Below, in pieces: positions 22,401-34,155 of a stretch of DNA of 64,000 nt (positions are counted from its first letter, which is position 1; each line of letters opens with the position of its first letter). A program made the position numbers and the translations under genes. The stretch spans positions 336,794-400,793 of the forward strand of contig SNVD02009675.1 in NCBI GenBank assembly GCA_013180625.2. Direction: 5' to 3'. Source of the stretch: Boswellia sacra (Eukaryota > Streptophyta > Magnoliopsida > Sapindales > Burseraceae). The notes beneath the pieces were generated by a model. That model ran no database searches, was not told the origin of the DNA, and worked only from the letters and a program-made list of their open reading frames with translations.

Positions 22401-25400
22401 TTGAAACATTTGTTGGGGCACAGGCAAGGGTTCTGTATTCCAATCTTAAGAGGGCTAAGAGAAGCATACTAACAGTTTTAGTTTTGCCTGTCCCTGGTGG
22501 CCCCCAAATAAGCTCAACAGAAGGCTTGTGGTCACAGAAAGCTCGATTAAGACAAGCCAAAACAGAACTTAATTGTGAATTATCCAATGTCTTCGATAAA
22601 TTAGGACGGAATATCTCATCCCAAATACCCTCACTTTGCTGATCAAGACAGAGTTCACACTTTTCTTCAACCTGTGATGGAAAATAAAAACTTAAACAGT
22701 TGAATCTCAACCCAACTTCCAGTGAAGCATCAAGTATTGCAATTAATTAATTAATTTCAATTTAAACCCTTACCACTGAATCAGTGCATAGAACTTGGTT
22801 AATGATCTTCAAATTTCGAGACATATGTAATGCACTCCATACCCTTCTGTTGGGTAATAGATTTGTCAAGAAAATCACAAACAGTGGTTTCTTCATCTTG
22901 TCATCTATTCGGATGTCCTTTGAAGCTTGGACTTTGAAAGTAGTAGCAGTAGAGTTCTCATTTTCATCTTCGAGGATCTTATCTACGGATGCAAAAGCCC
23001 ACATCCTGCCTACCCTTTCCAAATCAGAAGCAGTTTCGGGCTTGGCATCTGCTAAAATTAAAATATCTCCTGGCAATGTTTTGTAAGGCTCCTTGCCACC
23101 GTTAGTGAATTTGTTGCTCCAATTATCCACCTTAACCTCATATGACCTCACTCCGTAAGGCTTGGACACCTTAAAAGTAACCACTTCAGCAAAAGGTGCG
23201 CATGAAATACTCTCCATGCCTGAAAACAGCTGTTCTCGCGTTTCTTCCAACAAAGGGAAAGCAAAGGAATCTAAATACTGCTTAACAGACTGAAATGAGT
23301 CCGGAATTTTTTCCACCTAAAAGGAATAATCGAGACCATCAGTATTTAAGAGCAAAGCACTATGTGGCCTTCTTAATACAACTTTTAATGATAGAACAAC
23401 GTAACATATGGTCAAGTCTAAAGAGCTGATTATTTTTTGATCTGAAATTTGAATTTAATTTACCTTTTGACTTTAGATTTTTTGATGATGATTTTTTTTT
23501 TAATTTAAGACTTAATCTAGGACATTTTCATCTTAATAAAAAAAGCTAAAAATTTTAGCTTTTATTTGAATGTAAATATCTTAATCATTTATTATCCTTT
23601 TAATTCTCTTAAATACTCTCATAAAAATTCATTTACGATCAATTTGTATATATTCTAATATTTTAATTTTGGAATATTATTATTTATTTCCAATTTTATT
23701 TTATAATTCTTTATATATTTTTAAAATTATTTTATGATCATTTAACTTATTTATATGTCAAATTCTTTAAAAAAAATAACTTTTTTCCCAATTATACACA
23801 TTTAAATAAATTAAATTCAAAACAAATTTTGATATGCAAATATTTGACTAAAATAAAATCACAAGGGAAAATAATATCTATAAATAGGGATATATGTGTA
23901 AAATTATTAGTCTTCAGGCATTTTAATTTAGATATTAAAATAAAAAAACAAATATATCACTCAAATTTTTATATTCACACCTATTCAGATTTCAGTTTAA
24001 TTCAGATCTATTCAAATTTCAAACAAAAAAACAATCGCCTCTAAGCTAGAGACTCGTATACTAATGTGAAAACACTCACAGGCTACTAATTTAAAAAAAT
24101 AAACATCAAAAGCTATGATAGTCAACACTTTTTAATTCAGAAAAAAGTTGACCATCCATAAGGATATATAGTCACCACTAGCACCAAAGAGATTGTAGTT
24201 GAAAGATCTCTCTTACCATGGAGGTTTCACCATTTGGTTGTTTCAAGACCATGGTAAAGCTTGTCATCTAACGATAAACGCAGGGTGCAGCTAGGGTTTT
24301 AGTTTTGAGGGAGCCGAAATATAAAAGTATTAGTTTTAAGTTCACAAGTATGAAAATATATATATGACTAAAGATTTTAACAAATAAAAAATATTTGTGA
24401 TGTCCAAGGTTTAAACAAGTTGAAAAAAAAATCATTTTTATACACATTATAAAAATAAAGCAAAAAAAAAATTATCAAATGATTTAAATCAACAAAAGAG
24501 AGAGAGAGAGAGAGAGTCGAGAGAGGAATGAATGACTGTTTGACTTAAATGTAGTACACATATACAAAATGAGTGATTTCTTATGACAAAACGAATGGAT
24601 CTAAATTTGAAATTCTCTTTTTAAATACAAATCTTAAGAATTCCTCCTGACGTGTCTCCAATAAAAGAAGGGGACTAAAGTTAACAAATATAAAACTTTA
24701 ACATAGAAATAAAAGTAAGAATATTATATTTTAAAACATTTAAAAGACCCAAACTTGAGCTTCTTAAAAATTTTATGGAAAAATACATCCACCACTACTA
24801 AAAAACTGTACAAAGAAGATACTTAAAAAGAGGCATTTCAATCTAAACCATTCTTATAATGCTCTCTAGAAGTTTAATTTAAAAAAAAAAGAAAATTGTC
24901 TTTTTTATTATAAAAAAGGGGCATTCTTTTTAACCTATTCTTTATACCATAATATTATTCAACAAATTTTTTTGAGTATTTTCAATATTAAACATTTCTA
25001 AACATCATTTTGTTTGGAAAACTACTTAATTTTTTAAGCAATTAAGATATGAAGACACTTCAATAAAAGACAGTCTCTTATGAAAAAAATATGCTCTTAA
25101 AAAACATTTCAAGATAGTTAAAAAGTGTGCTTAATGATCTTTTTTTTTTTTTTGGTGGTGGTAGGAGTAGTGGTGCACTTTATTTCTTTTTTAAGAAGTC
25201 AAAATGTTTTCTTTTTAAACATGGAAAAGAACTAGAATAAATTAAAAAGTGGATTTCGCTATTTATAAATGAAAATTTGATCTATTCACAATGAGAAATG
25301 TGATATGAAAAGTTAACTCTTGATAAGTGCATATATTAAAAAAAAAAAAAAGATAATCATAGTGAAAAATGAAAGATAGTTCGAAAATGAAGATTTTTCA

Positions 25401-26598
25401 AAAATTAGTGCACGGATGACACTAAAAAGTAAACCCAGTAATATACATGTAAACATGAGGAATAGGTGGTATATATAAGTAAAACTCCAAAAATTGATAA
25501 AAAATAAAATGTACAGGGTGGAACAATATGAACCCTCAAATCCACTCTACATATCCCATTCATCTAATTAAACACCCTTTATTAAATCTCAAATTTTAAA
25601 ATATACTAAATATCATATATACCATTATTAAGTTCAAGAAAATACAAAAGATATTATACTTATTAAAGCGATCTGGTTACTTTTTAAGATATTTAAGATC
25701 AATTAAAAAGATGCAGGTTTAACTCGGAACAAGTCACACAAATCGACTCCCTGTAACTGAGGTTACCCAATTGTCCTTAAAGCCCATGTCCTAGTTTCTT
25801 GTTTTCAGATTATTGAATTCTTATTTGAATTTATTGAAGTTGGTGCGTTCATATAATATATTTATCCACCACACAATCCTGCAATTTTTTTCATTTATAT
25901 TATTTATAATTATTCTATTACTAGCTAATTTTGATATATTTAATTAATTAATCATTAATTTAAATAATTTTAGTAAGCATGCTTTAGAATTTGTCAAAAA
26001 ATATGAGGTTATTTTGGTAATTAATATTTAATAAGTTAAGAAAACCAAGTTTTCTTCCAATTTAGAGAGAAAAGCAAATTATCTAAGCTTATAGAAATGG
26101 GATTGATGGAATCATATTTCCTTATACTTGTTATCAAATTAACCAAGCCAAGAAATTTTTTTTCAAGCTTTACTAAAGGGATTACTCTAACCGAACAACC
26201 CTAAGTAGATTAAAGTAATCAAACGAAACATCATAATTCAAAAAAAAAAAAAACCCTCATAATCCACATTTAGAAGATATAAAACATAACTTGTAACACA
26301 TATAGTTATAAATTTATAAAGTCGATCATGTGAGGAAGCATAACAATATGTAAGAGTTTATTTGAATTTAAGATAAACAAATATGGGAGATGTAATAAAA
26401 AAATTAACAAAATAATAATATATTCAAAAAAAAAGCTGCATGGAGTGGAGAAGAGAGAAGAAAGCAACTTACCCTGTCCTTATAAAAGTTTTGATTGAAA
26501 ATATTTTCAAGAGACCATGAAAATACAATATTAGTGAAGCCGGCAGGGCCATTGCGAACTGGAATGTCCTTCTTGACATCACAGCCTTCACCTGCCAT
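19422..26598 (-). CDS. SEN1/UPF1-like SF1B helicase, 7-8 exons
   Basis: Predicted exons, in transcript order: 26598-26473, 23316-22774, 22671-21469, 20966-20645, 20435-20180, 20078-19892, a possible 10-base micro-exon 19695-19686, and 19543-19422. Every junction has GT-AG borders, the phases fit, and the sum is 2769 bases (922 residues plus stop). The start is the ATG opening [10 protein letters not shown]. Exon 2 is the N-terminal domain typical of plant SEN1-like helicases. Exon 3 carries Walker A (GPPGTGKT) and the DEAAQ Walker B box, and ends in motif III ([10 protein letters not shown]). Exon 4 carries YRMHP, exon 5 [10 protein letters not shown] and VALTRAR. Together these are the motifs of an ATP-dependent 5'-to-3' RNA/DNA helicase. 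The C-terminus is shorter than I expect for the family and ends in an unrelated tail. A pseudogene copy lies downstream. Expression is untested; intactness is inferred from open frames and preserved splice sites. Confidence 0.85.
19686..19695 (-). other. possible 10-base micro-exon of the helicase gene
   Basis: On the minus strand AAAG is followed by GTAAAACAAG and then GTGAGAAAGG: an AG acceptor, ten bases and a GTGAG donor. Including it joins exon 6 (phase 0) to the last exon in the frame that ends ...[13 protein letters not shown]. Skipping it gives a different tail. It is inferred from phase and splice sites only. Confidence 0.35.
23317..26472. other. intron 1 of the helicase gene
   Basis: This is a 3.1-kb AT-rich intron. 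It holds a GA microsatellite near 24498 and many homopolymer runs. Its exon-1-proximal third is paralogous to 16571-17344. No transposon ends with target duplications were recognised in it, in contrast to the paralogous intron of the pseudogene. Confidence 0.6.
24498..24518. repeat. GA microsatellite
   Basis: An uninterrupted run of AG dinucleotides of about 20 bases is followed by TCGAGAGAGG. It lies inside the helicase intron 1. Confidence 0.8.
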
Positions 26599-28514
26599 CG
26601 TTAATTTCCTTTCACAAAACTGTATATCAAACTACTAATTACAATACAACGTCCCTTCAAAACCAAAAGAAATTATAGTGACTGGAATTACTTCACTAGA
26701 AAGTAAGTCCAGTCGCTCCTAGAATAAAGTAATTGAGGAATCTAACAATGCATTACATAAAGATAACGAAATACCTTATCTAAGGAAGTGGAGAAATTGA
26801 TGTACTTAATATACCAGTTTTAAATGTCAAGTTTTATCTCCCTGTCCTACCAAATAATTAATAATATAAAATTAATTTATGTTTGGTTTTTTACTAGAAA
26901 GAAAAGTTCATCTAAAAGAAAAAGCACAATCATAGATCCAGTCGTAGCTTTGGAAATGCTACCCAATTAAATTGGAGCAATTTACTTTAGTCCCAATCGT
27001 AGTTTGGCACAATGTGAGCTTAGGGTCTATTTTAAGAAAGGAATTGGTTTTAAAAATCTCTCTTCTGATGCCATAAATATAACAATGATGCTGGCTTATA
27101 ACATTCATACAATATAAATTTTACAACATGATGTGATAGCTTAAGTAACAAAATTCTATTAGAGATATAATTTCCTTCATCCATTTTTGTTTTTTTTCTC
27201 CTCCGGTAAATTTTGTTCATATAGATTGTCACGTCATATTATAGAATATATGTTGTATAACTGTTGTAAGTCTAACAGTACTCTAAATATAATATGTCGA
27301 AGCTGGTGGTGCTAGTCTATTAAGGTTTAACTTGCTGAATTATATACCATCAAGCTCCAGCATGTTTTTTGGTTGCTTTTATAAGCCAACAATAAATATT
27401 AAAACTAATCGATTATTTCCTACTTCAATCATTTATTTATTGATTATTTAAGAATAAAAGCTACATCAATATATTAATAGTGAAGATTTTAACTACTATT
27501 TATTGATAATTTTATTACATCCTCATAGAGTTTATTATCATCTGAATTCATAAATAATTGAAAAATCACTCTCTATTATATCATTATAATACTTCATTAA
27601 GAATAAGAATTGTATTTTCTCCCAAAAATTTATTGAAAACAAAATAAAAGTTATTTATGAGGAAAAAAATTAAAACAATTTTTTAAATTTATTTATATCA
27701 TAGTTTATTAAAGTTAGAGGGATGGATTAGAGTCTAATGTATCTGCTTTCACAGTTCACGAAAATAAGAAAAAGATGTTAATAATAAGTCATGTATAATT
27801 TTAAAATTTTATTTTCATTAAACTAAGAAATGAGGACTATTTTAACCTATGAATGAAGTTAAAAAAACGTTACGCTCACTTATTTCAAATTAAATATTAC
27901 ACTTTAATTGATCAATGAGCTGATTATATGTATTTTCTAAATTTGGGAAGCATATTACTATCATAAAATAGTAACATAAACCCACATAAAACCAAAATTC
28001 AAATTCAACCCTAGACCAAGTACCACCATCAAGTATTTTAATGATATTAATAAAGTGAAATTGGTACAATGACAATAATGTGTCAAATGAGCTAAGGGAG
28101 AAATTAGAAAATTACTTTAAATTTGATGAAGTTAAACCTAAAAAAATGAAAGAAAATAAGATGATGTAATAATACTAATATGTCAAATAAGGTAAGAGAG
28201 AAATTAGAAAACTAATTTGAATTTAATAAACTTAAACATAAAAAAATAAATGGAACTTGATATAATTATATTAGTATGTTAAATAAGCCAAGACAGAAAT
28301 TAGAAAATTAGTTAAATTTGCAAACTTAAAAGGAAAAAAATTCAAAAACCGGCCAACAGAAAGAGATAGAGAGAGAAAGAAATTATAATATATATATATA
28401 TATATATATCAGCCATTTAAGAAATCATAAAACAACCACTCACTAAAGTTGAAGTCATGCCATTGCTTGATAAATGTAATACTAATACATTAAACAAGAC
28501 ATAATCTGAAAAAT
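26599..28514. other. upstream region of the helicase gene
   Basis: This is AT-rich intergenic DNA. The first 160 bases are conserved with the DNA upstream of the pseudogene exon 1 and may hold the promoter and leader. A TA microsatellite lies at about 28388-28410. Short repeated phrases of the type GTCAAATAAGNNAAGNNAGAAATTAGAAAA occur near 28080, 28190 and 28275. No open frame is convincing. Confidence 0.5.
28388..28410. repeat. TA microsatellite
   Basis: A run of alternating TA of roughly 20 bases. Confidence 0.8.
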
Positions 28515-29006
28515 GGAGAACTGTAAAAATGACCCAAATCAAAGGCACTTGAAATTTAGATGCCATGACCCTTTTGCCCTAGAAATTACTCTACTACCCT
28601 TTTTTCAAACGCACTCTCAGAAATAGCTGACACTCAATAGACGTCCAACACTCAACAACAGAAATCTGAGATCCAACAAAAGAAGTTTGACACTTGACAA
28701 CAAACAACTAATAATTGATATTCGACATTCGACAACAAATATTTGGCACTCAATGAAATTGTCTCTAACCTCTTCGTCTTCAACGTTCGTCATTCTCAAA
28801 GAAACTCGTCATTTTTCAAGTATTTTCATTCATTTTTCAAACACGTTTAACCAAAAAAATTACAATCTCAATATTTAAGCATATAAAATGCAAAAAATCA
28901 AATTGAAAATCATAAACTAAAAGGAAATTTCCACAGGTAATCTCTCAAGCAAAAGGGTTATGGCATCTAAATTTTTAGATACAAGTCTATTTTCAAATTG
29001 GTTCCC
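28515..29006. mobile_element. probable second MULE-like element, about 490 bp
   Basis: Imperfect inverted arms are visible: AAATTTAGATGCCATGACCC near 28551 and, reverse-complemented, AAATTTAGATGCCATAACCC near 28980-28960. Similarity continues inwards for about 20 bases and weakly outwards to GG... at both ends. As in the 2149-3110 element, the interior is a string of short units of the type GACACTCAAC, GACACTTGACAAC and GACATTCGACAAC. I could not find a matching 9-bp flanking duplication, so the exact ends are uncertain. Confidence 0.5.
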
Positions 29007-29242
29007 TAATTTGGCCATCCATGCATAAGTAGGGCTATCGAGATTATAAGTAAGGGCTTAATAGAACTACCCTTTCTAAAACACATTGTAATATTTGACC
29101 CTGTCTATTATCTTAGATTACAAAATGCAATTATAACCAAGACACCAATTTATTTAAAGTTGGAGTTAAAAAAAAGACGTCAAACAACAAAAGTGCAATA
29201 AGATAAATTTTTTGGCAATAAGTTTCCATCAGTCTTAACTCT
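29007..29242. other. junction between the MULE-like element and the kinase exon array
   Basis: AT-rich DNA without coding potential. From about 29206 the sequence (TTTTTTGGCAATAAGTTTCC) recurs at about 34560 and 36415, marking the start of the duplicated units. Confidence 0.5.
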
Positions 29243-29419
29243 CAAGATATCATAACTAGTCAATCATTTAAACTCATAAATCATTAAACCTGGTTGCTTT
29301 AGACATAGAAAATTAGTGTAGTGCCACAAAAAATAAAGAGGCATGTGGAGGAAAGAAGCAAAGAAAGAGCAAATTCGAAGGTCTTAAGTTTCATTAGTAA
29401 GCTTTTGGCTAATTCTTTG

Positions 29420-29932
29420 ATTCATGAAATTCCTTCAACTAAGCATGCTTAAGAGCAGCATCTGCCATAATTCTTTTAGCTAGACTCACACAAAAAAATT
29501 TCTACAAATGACAGAGAACGCATATTACTAGAAGAAATCTCTTAGCACGAGGATTTAAAATGTGTAGAATATTAAAATGTACTATTCTCCACCTTAGAGC
29601 CAATGAACGCATTTCACTGACTAGATAGTAGTTTAACTAAAAATGACTATTAGTCTAGTAAAGATCTCCATGTTATAATATTATGTAAAAGGAATTTGAA
29701 CTCACCTGAAGAAGACCATATCCATCTGGTTCAAGACTAGTGACAATCTCAGCTAGATTACAGATAAGCTCAAAAGAACCAAACTGTCAGGGAGAAAATA
29801 AAATAAGATATTGAAAGCACAACATGAAATAATACATAACAGGCCAATCCCAAACTTTGTTTTACCCGTTCTTAGTAATCAAGTAATGAGCTCACCTCTG
29901 GCCAAGTATTTTCATGTATTCCACCAAAGGTC
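29420..29932 (-). pseudogene. CDK-like kinase C-lobe exons, copy 1
   Basis: Three minus-strand exons with clean splice sites are recognisable. 29932-29896 reads GGIHENTWPE, which matches the GTPNEDTWPG region of plant cyclin-dependent kinases. 29783-29706 (78 bases, CTGACAG acceptor and GTGAG donor) ends IVTSLEPDGYGLLQ, matching VVPNLDPAGLDLL. The last exon, starting at 29501, reads SLAKRIMADAALKHA, matching DPSKRITARSALEH, and then meets a stop at the position of a Tyr or similar residue. The activation segment and most of the C-lobe between these pieces are missing from the unit. These are fragments of a cell-cycle-type Ser/Thr kinase with no upstream N-lobe, so this is a pseudogene. The match is by motif recognition only. 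Confidence 0.7.
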
Positions 29933-30006
29933 CTTCACATGGAAGACCAAATCAATTAGAAACTCAAAATCAAGTATATAAGGCTGACTCAAGAATATAT
30001 AGGACC

Positions 30007-30799
30007 CCTTGATGGACCTATGTTGTGATAGGGGGGCCTACTGAAAAATTTAAACTCTCTTGTATCTTATAAGTTTCAATAGTTACAGAGATAGTCTTAT
30101 TAAAAAAAATACTAAATTTTGACAAATGTTCCCTCCTGCCTTTGGATTCATCCTTAACCTTAAGCATTGTTTTTGTTAAATCCTTTTAGAGTTACATAGT
30201 TAAGTGGGTTCATTCGTGTCCCTCCATTTTCTATTATTTCATGATTGAAATGTCATGATATATGTACTCACACAATTTATTTGAAAGGCCTTTAGAATAT
30301 ACATAATCCTAATAGATTTGAAAGATTATTTTCAATATACTGCATCAATCTAAACTTTTATATTTATTTTTTGAACTCGATTCATCATCAATATATTGAT
30401 TTACATGGAATCTTAAATTTATATAATGAAATAGTACAAAAAAATAAATTCTCTAATAATAGATCATATCAGATTCCAAATATTAAATATGTTTAGCTTT
30501 CATATAAAGCATTAAAATAATATTATTTAAACATATAAATTTAATTATGATCAAAAGACTTTAGAACTTATGCATATGTTAGAAAATTTTTTCTTGAAAC
30601 TATAATATATTACTTTAGTCTTATATATGTGTGTGTATGCGTTCGAAAATGAAAAAAAAATTGTATAATTTTTAATTTATCTGAAAATTATTTCAAATAT
30701 AAGAAAATCTTAATTATTATATTTAGTTACTTATATTTATATTAATTCTAGACTATATGGTGCCCCCTCTAAAGAAAAATTCTAGGTCCGTCACTGATG
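30007..30799. mobile_element. DNA transposon insertion in unit 1, about 0.8 kb
   Basis: It lies between GGACC (30002-30006) and GGACC (30800-30804). The ends are partly inverted: TGATGGACCTA near the left and, reverse-complemented, TGACGGACCTA near the right, each followed further in by a G-rich AGGGGGGCC/AGAGGGGGCAC block. Units 2 and 5 lack it and read straight through ATATATAAGGCTTAAGGCAA, which acts as an empty site. It is non-coding and belongs to an unassigned TIR superfamily. Confidence 0.65.
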
Positions 30800-31384
30800 G
30801 GACCTAAGGTAAAAATATTAAAATAAGCCTCTATTAGGGATGTGGAATGGGTCATATAATTAAAATAAAAATTTGAAATTATTGTTAATGTAAATGTAAA
30901 ATTATATTTTATACTTTGTCGTGCTACTTTAGTGATTATTTCGTATTGTATTTATATTATATATTGTTTTGTATTATATATTTATTATATGTTTGTATTT
31001 TATATTTCTCAAGATACCATAACTAGTCAGTCATGTAAATGCCTACATCATTAAACATGGTTGCTTTAGAAATAGAAAAGTTAGTATAGTGTCACAAAAA
31101 AGAGTAGTACTAGATTTACAACCTTTTTACAACCCAAACTTTCTAAGATGATAAGGCAGTCTACATGAAAAAATTCACTAGAGCAAAAAATAAATAAATA
31201 AAAAAAGATGGATATTATATCTCAAATAGGATTTTGTCATGTAGACTATCACATCAGATTATAGAGTTTTGATTGTATGAAGATTGTAAGTTTAGCATTA
31301 CTACACAGAATATAAAGAGGCACGTGAAGAAAAAAATATGAGGAAACAGCAAATTAAAAGGTCCTAGGTTTCATAGTCAAGTTT

Positions 31385-31920
31385 TGGCTAATTCTTTGAT
31401 ATATGAATTCTTTGAAGAAGCATGATTAAGAGCAGCACTTCCCGTAATTCTTTTAGCTAGACTGACATAAAAAATTTTCTACAAATGATAATAGAAAAGA
31501 GAACACACATTACTAGAAGAAATCTCTCTAAACAAGCAATTACAATGCGTAGAAAATTAAAATGTACTATTCTTCACCATAAAGCCATTTGACTCATTTT
31601 CGTAATGGGATAGGTAGTTTAAAAAACAAATACTACATAATCTAGCAAAGATCTTCACATTATAATATTATGTAAAAATAAATTGAACTCACCTGAGATA
31701 AATGATATCCCTCTGGTTCAGCACGCGTGAAAATCTCTGTCAAGTTATAGGCAAGCTCAAAAGGAACAAACTACAAGGAAGAAAATGAAATAAGATATTG
31801 AAAGCCACATCATGAAAAAATACATAACAGGCTAATTCCATACTTTATTTTACCCTATTCTAGTAATCAGGTAATGAGCTCACTCCTAGCTGGATACTTT
31901 TATGTATTCTAACAAAGGTC
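31385..31920 (-). pseudogene. CDK-like kinase C-lobe exons, copy 2
   Basis: This has the same three-exon set as copy 1. The 31920-31884 exon has lost the conserved Trp. The 31770-31693 exon (78 bases, CTTGTAG acceptor, GTGAG donor) reads FVPFELAYNLTEIF and ends AEPEGYHLSQ. The last exon, starting at 31478, reads YVSLAKRITGSAALNHA and stays open over the region where copy 1 has a stop. It belongs with the catalytic exon at 32222-32392, whose DFG motif is interrupted by a stop. Confidence 0.68.
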
Positions 31921-32221
31921 CTTCACATGATAGACCAAATTAGTTAGAAACTCATAGTGAAGTATACAGGGCTAGCTAAAAAATATATAAGGCTTAAGGC
32001 AAAAATATCAAAATAGCCCTTTATTTGGATGTCAAACGGGTTATATAATTAGAATAATGACGTGAAAGTATTGTTAATATAAATATAAAATTATCGTGCT
32101 ACTTTAGTGATTGTTTCGTATTATATTTATTATATATTGTTTAGTATTATGCATTTAAAATCATCAGAGTAAATATTAAAATGGAATAAAAGCAACTAAA
32201 AAAGGTTATGATTGGCACCAT

Positions 32222-32392
32222 TAACGTGTTTGACATCCGAGCAACACCAAGGTTCTTGGACTATCAAAAGTCAACAATCTTCGTAGCTTTTTTCTCAATA
32301 TCAACCAACACATTCTGAGGTTTTAGATCTCGATGAACTATGTTAAGCGCATGACAGTAGGAAACATCATGGAGAGTATGGTACAAGAAACT
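32222..32392 (-). pseudogene. CDK-like kinase catalytic-loop exon, copy 1 (empty site for the solo LTR)
   Basis: The minus-strand exon starts after the CTTTGCAG acceptor (32393-32400) and reads SFLYHTL, then [28 protein letters not shown] is the Ser/Thr kinase catalytic loop, and the surrounding residues fit the CDK group. The invariant DFG motif follows after 15 residues as DF, with TGA in place of the Gly codon and TAG next to it. Later residues (SKNLGVARM) continue in the same frame. Position 32321-32325 (TTTTA) is the intact target where the paralogous copy carries a 3.8-kb solo LTR. Confidence 0.8.
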
Positions 32393-32412
32393 CTGCAAAG
32401 AGATCGTAATAA

Positions 32413-34155
32413 TGCCTTTCAATAATTCAAATAAAAGTCAATTTGGACAATCATAACAATGTTCCTTTGGTGGAGTTATTTTTGTTTTTGAATTGGAGTA
32501 CATATGCCTTGTAACATGTTTTAAAGACACAATTATACAAGAATTGCTTGTTTCCATAATTCTCATAATGACTACAAATTTAGGGTCTAATGGTTATTTC
32601 ATAATTTCCAAACAACTTCAGATGTAGGAAGAGGAGTGAAAATATTTATAAAACAAAAAAAAAAAACAAAAGTGCTTTATACAAACTTATGATAAAAAAT
32701 GTAAGGATAATAACAACATAAGGGAAACATACATCTTAAAAACAACGGAGAAAGTAAACTGCCACGACTAGAAAATAAGCCTTTTACTACACCCATTTAC
32801 AACGGGCCTTTAAAAATGCAGTAAAAGTTCAAATTTTGTGGCGGGCTACCGCACCTATATAGAAATTATGGACTTTAACTACATTTTTATGAAACTACAG
32901 TAAAAACTCTTTTTTATATCTCTTTTTTTGTCTTATCTTTTTTACACCCTTCTCTCTCTTTTCCTTTGCTCTCAAATCCCTAATTTCCCCAATCTTTGTA
33001 ATCCTTAATCAAATTCCCTCTTAAATCTCTTTCAACTTCCTCCTTATAAAATTCCCTCTCGACTTTGATGGTGCATAGCAATTGGAAGTGTTGCTTTCAT
33101 TTTCCTAATATTCTTGTAAAGGAGATGTAGAATTACTACTCATCATTTGCAAATAAGGTGAAAATGTTGCTTATTGTTTTTCAAAGTCTGACCTTACAAG
33201 GGGAAGAAGCTTAAATCTTCAGATTTATCTAATTTGAAAGTATCTTTCGACAACTTGCTACTCCAATATAAATTATTTCTAGTTTCTTTTCTAACTTTGC
33301 CACAAATATCTATATTATGGTTATGTAGTTGCTTTCCAATGCCTCTTTCATGTGCTTGTCTCTTCTCCAGATTTTTGTGGGCCTTTTTTATTTTTTATTT
33401 TTTTTAGTATCTTTGGAGATATTTATACATGCTAGGTCTTGTAATTTCCTTTCTATTATAGTCTTAAATGGGTTATTATAAGTTGATTTTGTATATTATG
33501 TTTTAGGACTTGATTTGGGTTGGTGACGTCCTCAACGAATTTTTTGTTCTGATTTGGTGACTTTTTTCATGGATTCTGTTCTATTCTAATTTGGTAACTC
33601 TCTCTCTCTCTTTATTTTAATAAATAATTTTTTTACCAAATGCTTTTGGATTATCTGAGTTGAACAAAGTAATGGCTAGCTGGATTATTCTAGCATTTTT
33701 TAACCTGTAATTAGTAATTGGCTACGTGGTTATGTTCCAAAATCTAATAATTAGTAATTTGAAAACTTCTAATGTGTATGCTTATTGAAATTGGTTAAAA
33801 ATGAGTGCTTAGTCAATGAAATTATGCTTTAAAATCTCATAATCAATAATTTTATTTTCCTTGTGGAATCATACCTTAATTTTTAACTTGTATCTATTAA
33901 AAAAAATAATAACAGTAATTGTAATTGGGAAGACAATAGTGATAGCTATAGTCTGTTTAATGAATTAGGTACATAAATTTTGATGATTAAACTATAATTG
34001 TTTGAGTGCTGTTATTTCTAGGCCTAAGCCTTGATTTGAACAGTTTTTTGTGAACTTAGTAAATTAATAATTATTACATTTTATGTTAGAGATCTACTCT
34101 GAGAGTATGGATGTTTTTCTTTAATATGTAAACATTATTATTATAAATGAATAAA
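32413..34155. repeat. non-coding upstream block of type B unit, copy 1
   Basis: About 1.74 kb is nearly identical to 43399-45147. It includes a stretch CCTTTTACTACACCCATTTA with a nearby near-inverted TGCAGTAAAAG, a CT-rich part near 32940-33060, and AT-rich DNA. No kinase N-lobe exon could be recognised in any frame, so the kinase gene was already incomplete before duplication. Confidence 0.6.

Larger units (their letters stand above)
29243..31007. repeat. kinase array unit 1 (type A)
   Basis: This tandem unit of about 1.77 kb starts at TCAAGATATCATAACTAGTC and is followed by the related start TCAAGATACCATAACTAGTC of unit 2. It carries the three C-terminal kinase exons and a DNA-transposon insertion of about 0.8 kb. 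Nearly identical type A units lie at 34599-36358 and 36447-38210. Confidence 0.85.
31008..34155. repeat. kinase array unit 2 (type B, 3.1 kb)
   Basis: The unit starts with TCAAGATACCATAACTAGTC, like type A, but diverges from it, lacks the 0.8-kb transposon, and extends upstream (on the minus strand) through the catalytic-loop exon into about 1.75 kb of non-coding DNA. It matches 38211-45147 once the solo LTR there is removed. Confidence 0.85.

Noticed and set aside
22331..22642. 103-codon plus-strand frame antisense to the helicase
   Set aside because: It is the shadow of the highly constrained Walker A exon on the other strand.
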